This document shows positions 56,809 through 64,000 of a DNA stretch of 64,000 nucleotides, one piece after another. The position numbers were made by a program, and so were the translations under genes. The notes under the pieces are model-generated. The model did no database searches and had not been told where the DNA came from. It was given only the letters and a program-made list of their open reading frames with translations. Each line of letters begins with the position of its first letter. Within the stretch, counting starts at the first letter, position 1. The stretch spans positions 1-64,000 of the forward strand of contig JAFRDO010000027.1 in assembly GCA_017403825.1 (NCBI GenBank), in the 5' to 3' direction. The stretch comes from Kiritimatiellia bacterium (GTDB lineage: Bacteria; Verrucomicrobiota; Kiritimatiellia; RFP12; UBA1067).

Positions 56809-59800
56809 ATGAAGGTTAAAACATGTTGCGCCATGCTGGCGATGCTGTTGTGTGCGGCATTGTCCGTTTATGGCCGCAATGGCGTCGAGTTCAAAAGCAA
56901 GGACAAGGCAACGCATTATTTTGACAATTCGGAGGAATGGCAATGCAGCGGCGTTTCAGGCGCAGTGACTCCAATGGCTGGCGACACGGTGCGAATGGCT
57001 GGACTCGGCAATGACTGTACCGTGTATCTGCGGAGCAACACGACTCTGGCCGCCCAGACGATCGAGTTCAAGGGTGGATATACATCGGCTCAGTCACGCA
57101 AATACGGCTTCCTTCGTTTTGCGGGCGACGGCTACACGTTCCTCATGCCGTCCCTCGCCGCCGATGCCGTGAACGCGGACGGCAACGCCTACACCTATGC
57201 CTCCACCCCGTTCAAGTTCGGCTGCTGCGTTTCCTCAACCGACCGTTGGTTCATGTACAACGATGGATTCTCGTCCACAAGTATCGCGCCGCTGAAGATG
57301 ACGAATCCTGATTTTACATGCGGCATCACGGAGGACGGTATCAACTACATTACATTCACCAAAGGCGTATTCAACTTCTGCGACCCTGAGGGCGCATCCA
57401 ATGGGAGTACGCTCCGCATTGGCGCATTGCAGAGCATACCATCCACAATTACAGTTGCCCCAGACGTGACGTTCAAGATGGCAAAGGGGCAGCTGTCGGT
57501 TGACAGTTCCGCCGCAAGTGTGACGACTCTGAAACATTCCGGAACATTCGAGACGGCGACGACATTCGTTCAAAAGGGCGGCACGTGGCAGATCGACGGC
57601 GGTACCCTGACGACACCGGAGTACATAATCAGCAACGGTGTTGTCTTTGCGACAAACGCTACGCTGACTGTCGGAGGCTATAGACAGCGCAACGGAACGG
57701 TGACGTTGGGCCGAGGCACGACCCTGACGACATCAGACAGTGCCAATAGTTACTTGCATTCAGCCGGCACGCTGAATGTCGCAGAGGGCGCTTCCGTCAA
57801 CGTGAATGGGGCTGTCTCCTTGTCGGGATCTGCAACACCGACGCTTTCGGTCATGGGCGGAACGTTTACGGCGTCGGGCGGCATATTCGTCGGCAACGCT
57901 AGTACAAGCAACGGGCGGCTTCTTGTTTCTGGCGGCCGATTTGACCTTGCAGGCGGCGACGGTGTAAACCTAAGGTATGGAAACGCCGCCAGTCTATTCG
58001 AGGTTTCGGGTGGGACAGCTGTGGTTTCTCGCGTCCGGCTGGCGCGAAACAACGGATCGGGCGACAAGACGCTGCGTCAGACTGGCGGATATCTTGACAT
58101 TTCCAGTGCATCTTATGGTTATGTCTCGTTCTTTGATGATGCCACATCCCGCACAGGGACGCATACGATTGAGCTGAATGGCGGTATTACCGCTTTGCGC
58201 TACATTGTGAATTCTAAACCCTCGCTGACATCCCCGACTACTCAACTTTTGGCAAACGGTGGCACGTTGAAGGCCTGCACGACCCGCAATTCATCGTCCT
58301 CGCCGTTCATCAAGAGCCTCAAGTACATGAAATTGGGGGCGAAGGGGTTGACTGTCGATACGGCTGACAATTATATCTATGTCGAGCAGAACATGTCGAA
58401 CCAGGGCGGCGCGTCCGGACTTCTGAAGAAGGTCGGCAACGGCACGTTGACCTACGTCGGAACTAGTGACGTAGCGAATACTGTTGTTGCAGGCGGCACC
58501 TTGCTTGTCTCCGGCGCGAGTTCGACGCTCTCCACGGCGCTCACAGTGACGAACGAGGCGACGTTCTCACTTGTCGGTTCCGCAACGGGCGCAACGCTTT
58601 CCGCGCTGACCGTGACGAATGCCACGCTTGCGCTCGACGCGGGCGACGTCCTTGCGGTGAACGGACCGGTCTCCGTGAACAGGCTCACAATCAACTGGTC
58701 GTCGTCGGCGCCGTCCGCAGCCACGCCGTTCCTCCGTGTCTCGGGTGAACTGGGCAACGAGACGAAAACTGCCATCCGCAGTGCGCTCTTCGCAAATGCG
58801 CTTTCAGAGGGAACGCACGCTTCCTACACCTTCGACTACGATCCGGGCACGGGGTTGACGACGGTCTCTGCGAAAGTCGCGGCGGACGAGCCGCTCACCG
58901 ATTCCGTCACCTGGACGGGTTCCGGCGCGTGGGCGACACCCGGCAACTGGTCGGGCAATGCGGCGCCGGCGGAGACGCAGATCGCATCCTTCACGTCCTC
59001 TTCCGCAGGAAAGACTGTCATAGTCGCGGCAGGCGACATGGCCGGTGCGCTGGCGTTCGGCGCAAGCGGCTATACGCTGACCGGCACCGGGCCGCTTGCC
59101 ATCGCCGGAGAGATCGGCGCGGCGCAGATCGCCGCGAACGCCGGTCAGAACACGATCGACGTGCCTGTGAACCTGTCCGTACGGACTCCTGTGCAGGTCG
59201 ATGCCGGCGCTTCGCTTGCGATCACGAAACCTGTTTCTGGCGGCAGTCTCGCAAAGACGGGTACGGGCAAACTGACGCTCGGTGCGGCGAACGCACTTGA
59301 CGACGGCATATTGTCCTCTGACGGCATCCTTGAGGTGGCCGCCGCAGAAGCGCTCGGCTCGTCATCGGCAGATGCCGTTGCCTTAAGCGGCGGCACGGTG
59401 CAATTCGCCGACGCTGGCGGTGCGGCAATGGATGTGCCCGCAAACGTCGCGGTGTCAACGGCGAACGCATCCGATCTCGTGGTGTTCAAGGCCGATACGG
59501 ACACGACGCTCGACAGGCTCAACGTCACGCAAGGCGCGTTCTGCAAACGCGGCACGGGTAAACTGACGGTCAACGTCCCAGCTGCGACGACGTACACGCT
59601 CGCGAAGACTGGTTCCGGAACGGCGACAGGCGACAATACCGCATGGTTCCCAAGCGGATCGGAAGGTATCGTATTCCCGGACGACGGCACGGTTCCTGAC
59701 GGCGCGGGCGGCAAATATCCCAGCTTCTCCGTCGCCGAAGGCGAAATGGCTCTCGTCGGCACAGGAGCGGATGCCAGCGTGTCGATGATTGGCGCGCGCG

Positions 59801-61008
59801 TTCTCATAGGACTTTACTCGAAGACATGTGCCGCGCAGCCGGTGCTGACGGTGGACAATGTCTATCTCGACTGCCTCTCCAGCCATTGGTTCCTTGGCCA
59901 TTCCGTGGGCGCAAACGGCATTGCCGTGACAAATCCCGTCCTGCGCATCCTCAACGGCGGCACGGTGCGCATCACGTCGTCGCAGATCGGGTACAACAGC
60001 ACGAGCAGCAGGTCGTTCGTCACGTTGGCGGCGACGAACGGCACGTTCCTTGTAATGGGTGGTTCGAGCAGTTCCCCTCATTATCTTACGCGCATGAACA
60101 GTTCTGTCGGCGGCGCTAGGGCGTACTACAGGTTCAAGGACTCCTACCTCTACCTTAACGGCGCAGCCAACTCCATCGGCGGCGGCATCGACCTCGACTT
60201 CGACAACTCCGTGTTCAGCACATCGGCGGGCGGAACGGTTGCGCTGACGGGAGAGAGCGACCGTCCGTGGGGCACGATGCTCTTCCGCAACGGCTCGGTC
60301 TTCGCGTATGGCGGCTTCACGGAGAATTCCATCAACAAAAACCTGTCCTTCGCGTTCGACGATGCGGAACTGAAACTCGACGTCTCTCGCGCGTCGGCCA
60401 CGCTGGCGGCGTCCGGCAGCGGAAAGGTCCATTACGAGATGCGCGGCGCGGGCGCGGTCCTGAAGCCCGCAAGCGGCGCGACGTACACCATCAACGCGGC
60501 GTTGGAAGGGACTGGCGGACTGGTCCTCGCCGGTGAAGGTACAGTGGCGCTGGCGAGCGGAAAGTATGCGTTCACGGGCACATGCGACGTGAGGTCTGGA
60601 ACGCTTGACCTCTCGGCCACAGGCTCTATCTCCAATCCGCGCTTTGCGGCCACAACGGGCGGCGGAACAGTCTCGGGCGCGGCACTTAATCAGGCAACCA
60701 TCGCCGTCGCTCTCTCTGACGCCTGGGCGAACACGAACGGCATCCCGACGTTCGCCAACTGCACGTTCTCCGGCAGGGTAAAGGTCGACGCCGGGCGCAC
60801 AGCGTCAAATCCGCTGGCGCTGCCGTCGTCGTCCGCCCGTCAGCCGACAGCAATCGCACGGCTCTCGGGCACGACTACGGCAGACCTTTCGGCGTGGCGG
60901 CTTGTCAATGCTGGCAGCCATGCGGCTCGCGGCGAGTTTACCGTTGTGGACGGTACCGTCTATCTGACACCTGCCCCGCCGCTCGGCGCAGTCATCATAT
61001 TGCGCTGA
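56809..61008 (+). CDS. Giant secreted beta-strand-repeat protein with VIILR tail
   Basis: A 1399-residue exported protein. MKVKTCCAMLAMLLCAALSVYG is a signal peptide; AAGGAG stands 7 nt before the ATG. Most of the chain is short beta repeats rich in Gly, Thr, Ser, Asn and Ala (GGTLLVSGASSTLSTALTVTN; GGSLAKTGTGKLTLGAANAL; GTGGLVLAGEGTVALASG), like autotransporter-associated strand repeats and beta-helices. No outer-membrane barrel is present. The last residues are PLGAVIILR, alike to the ends of the giant proteins at 3642 and 16398. Likely a surface-exposed binding protein for the glycan cut by its neighbours. Confidence 0.85.
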   Translation: MKVKTCCAMLAMLLCAALSVYGRNGVEFKSKDKATHYFDNSEEWQCSGVSGAVTPMAGDTVRMAGLGNDCTVYLRSNTTLAAQTIEFKGGYTSAQSRKYGFLRFAGDGYTFLMPSLAADAVNADGNAYTYASTPFKFGCCVSSTDRWFMYNDGFSSTSIAPLKMTNPDFTCGITEDGINYITFTKGVFNFCDPEGASNGSTLRIGALQSIPSTITVAPDVTFKMAKGQLSVDSSAASVTTLKHSGTFETATTFVQKGGTWQIDGGTLTTPEYIISNGVVFATNATLTVGGYRQRNGTVTLGRGTTLTTSDSANSYLHSAGTLNVAEGASVNVNGAVSLSGSATPTLSVMGGTFTASGGIFVGNASTSNGRLLVSGGRFDLAGGDGVNLRYGNAASLFEVSGGTAVVSRVRLARNNGSGDKTLRQTGGYLDISSASYGYVSFFDDATSRTGTHTIELNGGITALRYIVNSKPSLTSPTTQLLANGGTLKACTTRNSSSSPFIKSLKYMKLGAKGLTVDTADNYIYVEQNMSNQGGASGLLKKVGNGTLTYVGTSDVANTVVAGGTLLVSGASSTLSTALTVTNEATFSLVGSATGATLSALTVTNATLALDAGDVLAVNGPVSVNRLTINWSSSAPSAATPFLRVSGELGNETKTAIRSALFANALSEGTHASYTFDYDPGTGLTTVSAKVAADEPLTDSVTWTGSGAWATPGNWSGNAAPAETQIASFTSSSAGKTVIVAAGDMAGALAFGASGYTLTGTGPLAIAGEIGAAQIAANAGQNTIDVPVNLSVRTPVQVDAGASLAITKPVSGGSLAKTGTGKLTLGAANALDDGILSSDGILEVAAAEALGSSSADAVALSGGTVQFADAGGAAMDVPANVAVSTANASDLVVFKADTDTTLDRLNVTQGAFCKRGTGKLTVNVPAATTYTLAKTGSGTATGDNTAWFPSGSEGIVFPDDGTVPDGAGGKYPSFSVAEGEMALVGTGADASVSMIGARVLIGLYSKTCAAQPVLTVDNVYLDCLSSHWFLGHSVGANGIAVTNPVLRILNGGTVRITSSQIGYNSTSSRSFVTLAATNGTFLVMGGSSSSPHYLTRMNSSVGGARAYYRFKDSYLYLNGAANSIGGGIDLDFDNSVFSTSAGGTVALTGESDRPWGTMLFRNGSVFAYGGFTENSINKNLSFAFDDAELKLDVSRASATLAASGSGKVHYEMRGAGAVLKPASGATYTINAALEGTGGLVLAGEGTVALASGKYAFTGTCDVRSGTLDLSATGSISNPRFAATTGGGTVSGAALNQATIAVALSDAWANTNGIPTFANCTFSGRVKVDAGRTASNPLALPSSSARQPTAIARLSGTTTADLSAWRLVNAGSHAARGEFTVVDGTVYLTPAPPLGAVIILR

Positions 61009-61043
61009 CGGTCCAAGTGAAACGAGGCGTAGGGAAAGTGTCC

Positions 61044-63374
61044 ATGCGTGAGACATTGCTTTGGGCTGCCGCCCTTCTTGCCGTTGTGCCCGTTGCAATT
61101 CATTCGGGCGGCTGCCGTGCCGCACCCGGCCGACTCACGCTTGCCGAGCGCGGCTGCGCTCCAAGATACACGATTGTCCTTCCCGAATCGCCGTCGCCGT
61201 CTCAGGCGCTTGCGGCGACGGAGCTTCAGAAGTACGTGCGCGAGATGACAGGCGTCACGCTGCCCGTTGCGACCAACGCGACGCCTGCGCACGGAATTTT
61301 CCTAGGCAACGGGCCCGACGACCTCAGCAACGACGGATTCCGTCTCGTGTCCGCGCCGCCGCACTTCCGCATCGAGGGTGGCAAGGTGCACGGCACGCTC
61401 TTCGGCGTCTATGACTTTCTTGAGCGGTACTGCGGTTGCGAATGGCTTTCGCCGAACCTTTCGGTCGTTCCGCCGCACGACAGGATAGAAGTCTCAGACA
61501 AGCTTGACGACGTGCAGCGTCCGGCGTTTCTCCTGCGCGACCTGAACTGGACCGATCAACTTCGCAATTCCGGTTTCGCCGCCAAGCTGAAAGTTAACGG
61601 ATTCCGCATCGAGTATCCAGAAGAGATGGGCGGACGAGACCACGCGAAGGACACGACTACGGCTGGCGCGACCTTCGACAACTTGTGTCCGCCAGGGAAA
61701 TACTTCAAGGACCACCCCGACTGGTTTGCGCTCGTTGACGGAAAGCGGTGCGACTTGCGTGCACAACGCTGCCTGACCAACCACGAGTTTCTCGATTTCC
61801 TGACGCTTCAGATGAAAGAGCGCATACGCAAGAACTATCCGCGCTGCAAATACTATTCGATCTACCAGAACGACTTCAAGCGGTATTGCCAATGCGCGGA
61901 CTGCAAGGCGCTCGAAGAGAAGGAAGGCTCTCCTTCCGCTCCGATCGTCCAGATGGCCAACTATGTGGCGGAACGAGTGTCGAAAGACTGGCCCGACGTC
62001 AACATCCTGACGTTCGCATACATGTACACGCTCAAGCCGCCGAAGACCATGAGGGTGCATCCCAACGTCATCATCTGCTGCTGCACCGACGGCTGCGATT
62101 TCTCCAAGCCCATCCTGGAATCGCGGTGGAAAGGATGCAAGGCGTTCGTGGAGAACTTCAGGAAGTGGAAAGAGATTGCCGACAAGATCTACATCTGGGA
62201 CTACTCGGCCAACTTCAAGTATCTTTTCCAGCCGTTCGAGTGCTGCCACGTGATGCCCGAGAACTTCCGCTACTTCCGCGAGATGGGGGCGTTCGGCGTG
62301 TTCGAAGAGGGCGACCACTACGGCGTCAAGTGCGTTGACGAGGCGTTGAAGACGTGGGTCATCGGACATCTTCTCTGGAATCCCGACCAGCCCCTTGAGC
62401 CGTTGCTGGACCGTTTCTTCAAGGGCTATTACGGGGCGGCGGCAAGTGTCGCCCGCGGTTACTACAATGCTCTCGTGGAGCAGGAGAAAAAGCGCGACGA
62501 GACGAAAGAGCCGCTTGTCATGTGGGGGACGCAGCTGAACGACCCATGCCAGCCTATTGAGTTCTTCAACGAGTGGTCGGCGAAATGGACTGCGGCGCTG
62601 GAACTTGTGAAAGATGACCCGATCCGCCGCGAAAACGTCTACTGGGCGCGGCATAACGCGGATCTCGTGCGGCTTGTCAGGTCCAGGCTTGGAGCGAAGT
62701 ATTCGCTTTCGTCCGGCGCCGCCGCGGCTGACCTAAAGGCCGAACGCGCCGCGCTAAAGCCTGTCGCCGAACGCGTGCTGGCCGATTTCGCCCGCGTCAA
62801 GGGGCTCAACAAGTTCCGTGACGACAAGATGGTACGCGAGAGAGTCGAGACGATCGCACGTCTTGACTTGACGAAGTCGGAAAGATGCACCGCCGGCAGG
62901 GTAATCGTACCTGTCGCAGACATGCGCACCGACGACCAGACGGCAACGAAGCGTGTCGAAGATCCGCTCGCGGCAAACGGGAAAGCCGTCCGCATGGGAG
63001 CGTCCGCGCCCGGCGAAATGCGCCACTGCCTCGCCTTCCGCGAAGAATCGTTCTTGAAGGATCCTGCCGCGAAGATCGGCATACGCGTACATGCGAGGGT
63101 CGAGAAGACCGGCGTCGCAAAAGGCACGGCGTTTTCAGTCGGCACGTGCGATCTCGTCACCTATGCCAAGCGTGACATCAGGAACTTCCATGTCGACATC
63201 GGGAAAGTCAAGGGAGACGGATACGAATGGTACGACGTGGATGGCACATGGAGCCCTGCGGGCAGCGAAACCCTGTGGATCGGCAACGGCACACGGGTCA
63301 ACGGCGAGAACCCATGCGTCAAGGCCGTATATTTCGACCAAATCGAACTTTATCTTAAACCAGGTCTTCCATGA
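61044..63374 (+). CDS. DUF4838 secreted glycosidase-like protein
   Basis: A 776-residue protein with a signal peptide. An N-terminal alpha/beta domain of the GH20/GH67 kind (ALAATELQKYVREMTGVTLPV; GTLFGVYDFLERYCGCEWLSP) precedes a DUF4838 barrel: YSIYQNDFKRYCQCADCKALEEKEG, VNILTFAYMYTLKPPK and YIWDYSANF. A C-terminal part (KAVYFDQIELYLK) looks like a carbohydrate-binding beta domain. DUF4838 proteins occur in many glycan loci of Bacteroidota, Planctomycetota and Verrucomicrobiota; activity not established to my knowledge. It begins 35 nt after the giant protein with GGGAAA upstream. Confidence 0.82.
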   Translation: MRETLLWAAALLAVVPVAIHSGGCRAAPGRLTLAERGCAPRYTIVLPESPSPSQALAATELQKYVREMTGVTLPVATNATPAHGIFLGNGPDDLSNDGFRLVSAPPHFRIEGGKVHGTLFGVYDFLERYCGCEWLSPNLSVVPPHDRIEVSDKLDDVQRPAFLLRDLNWTDQLRNSGFAAKLKVNGFRIEYPEEMGGRDHAKDTTTAGATFDNLCPPGKYFKDHPDWFALVDGKRCDLRAQRCLTNHEFLDFLTLQMKERIRKNYPRCKYYSIYQNDFKRYCQCADCKALEEKEGSPSAPIVQMANYVAERVSKDWPDVNILTFAYMYTLKPPKTMRVHPNVIICCCTDGCDFSKPILESRWKGCKAFVENFRKWKEIADKIYIWDYSANFKYLFQPFECCHVMPENFRYFREMGAFGVFEEGDHYGVKCVDEALKTWVIGHLLWNPDQPLEPLLDRFFKGYYGAAASVARGYYNALVEQEKKRDETKEPLVMWGTQLNDPCQPIEFFNEWSAKWTAALELVKDDPIRRENVYWARHNADLVRLVRSRLGAKYSLSSGAAAADLKAERAALKPVAERVLADFARVKGLNKFRDDKMVRERVETIARLDLTKSERCTAGRVIVPVADMRTDDQTATKRVEDPLAANGKAVRMGASAPGEMRHCLAFREESFLKDPAAKIGIRVHARVEKTGVAKGTAFSVGTCDLVTYAKRDIRNFHVDIGKVKGDGYEWYDVDGTWSPAGSETLWIGNGTRVNGENPCVKAVYFDQIELYLKPGLP

Positions 63375-63441
63375 AGATGAAGCGGTAGCCGCGCTCCTTC
63401 AGCGTGCGGGCGACGTCCCGCCTCCGATCGACTCTTATTCG

Positions 63442-64000
63442 TTATTTGCACACTTGCAACGAAACAGGTCCCAACAATCCGGCCGGCACGAACGGATCCT
63501 TTGCCGAGGGATTGTACTCATTCCGATAAAGGATCCATGTCTGACGCTTCTCGACAGGCTGCCCCAGATCGAAAATGACGCGATTGCGCCATGTGTTGAC
63601 AACCTCAATCCGAAGATCATTCCGTCCTGTTCTCACAAAGTCCGTGATGTCACATGCATACGGCTCGCACCAGAGCGTGCGTACCCGATGGCCATTGACA
63701 AAGACATCGGCAATCGTCTCAACGGCGCCAAGATCCAAGACAACGCGCTCTCCGTCCTGTTCGCAGTCAAACTCGCTCATATATGCGGCCGTTCCTGAAA
63801 AAGCCCGCTCCTCGCGGGAAAGCCCTGCCAGTGCCGACCACGATTCGGGCGTTTCAAGCGCGACTGTCCTTCCGTTCGGGAAGGCAAGCTTCCACGGACC
63901 CACTTTCCGCACCCGCCGATTGTCAGATGCATACCGCGTTGCAAACGCACGCGTATTCTTTGACGTGCCTTTGGAATCAAACACGACAAATACCGACTGC
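63442..64000 (-). CDS. C-terminus of a GH106/GH2-like glycosidase (partial)
   Basis: The last 185 residues or so of a longer protein that enters from the right edge; the frame is open to position 64000. It holds a strand (SVFVVF), then GPWKLAFPNG, LETPESWSAL and YMSEFDCEQDG, and ends with a galactose-binding jelly roll (VVLDLGAVETIADVFVNGHRVRTLWCEPYACDIT, GRNDLRIEVVNTWRNR in outline). This order is the normal end of GH106 alpha-L-rhamnosidases and related GH2-type enzymes, which fits the rhamnose theme of the plus-strand operon facing it. The name rests on this end only. Confidence 0.65.
   Translation of the reverse strand, partial: QSVFVVFDSKGTSKNTRAFATRYASDNRRVRKVGPWKLAFPNGRTVALETPESWSALAGLSREERAFSGTAAYMSEFDCEQDGERVVLDLGAVETIADVFVNGHRVRTLWCEPYACDITDFVRTGRNDLRIEVVNTWRNRVIFDLGQPVEKRQTWILYRNEYNPSAKDPFVPAGLLGPVSLQVCK

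Overview
The left edge carries the 5' end of a 16S rRNA gene on the minus strand, starting with the universal AGAGTTTGAT(T)CTGGCTCAG block. Its early variable sequence, the GC-rich coding DNA, the very large secreted DUF2341/LamG and beta-strand-repeat proteins, and the many glycan-degrading enzymes suggest a host- or plant-glycan-degrading Verrucomicrobiota of the Kiritimatiellae type (lineage is an inference).

Region 1 (413-19448, minus strand) is one tightly packed nine-gene operon. It encodes a beta-strand-repeat secreted protein, a secreted TIM-barrel glycosidase, a tandem pair of paralogous secreted proteins with alpha-glucuronidase/GH20-like features, a GH2 beta-galactosidase, a three-unit DUF2341/LamG protein, an endonuclease/exonuclease/phosphatase-family hydrolase, an MFS sugar porter and an AGE-family sugar epimerase. 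It reads as a glycan-use locus with a proton-sugar symporter. No SusC/SusD genes are seen.

Region 2 (19587-32899, minus strand) holds an AAA_14/DUF4143 ATPase behind a strongly repeated operator. A tripartite RND efflux system follows, split into two blocks (adaptor plus pump, and TetR plus outer-membrane factor plus HAD phosphatase) whose promoters are near-identical copies of one operator. The 5 kb between the blocks is a worn defence-type island: an AlbA remnant, a GIY-YIG protein, a cytoplasmic trypsin-like protease, an HsdR N-terminal stub, two PLD-tailed regulators (ORF6N and RhuM types) and a DUF1016 N-terminal stub.

Region 3 (33023-40552, minus strand) is an array of orphan RHS fragments. 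Each polymorphic tip is followed, usually with an ATGA overlap, by a small membrane protein that may be its immunity partner. One module is reduced to a frameshifted tip. Two modules start with the same short leader peptide behind a TATAAT box that touches the stop codon of the previous module.

Region 4 (40664-50125) has an XylR-type AraC regulator and a Tat-exported metallo-beta-lactamase-fold protein on the plus strand. Converging on these is a six-gene minus-strand operon: GH20-like protein, PHP-domain protein, tannase/feruloyl esterase, short RsgA GTPase, metallophosphoesterase and 2-keto-3-deoxygluconate-type kinase.

Region 5 (50219-64000) is a rhamnose/arabinose-type glycan operon on the plus strand: an Mpv17-like membrane protein, a GntR-type regulator, GH127, GH78, a 1400-residue beta-strand-repeat protein and a DUF4838 protein. 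It meets the C-terminus of a GH106/GH2-like protein on the minus strand. Regions 4 and 5 together suggest attack on pectic (rhamnogalacturonan-like) material, with acyl-ester removal, deoxy-sugar and arabinose release, and a ketodeoxysugar kinase. Three of the giant secreted proteins (two in region 1, one in region 5) end in a common short tail, G-x-x-I-I-(L/I)-R or close to it, which may be an undescribed sorting tag.
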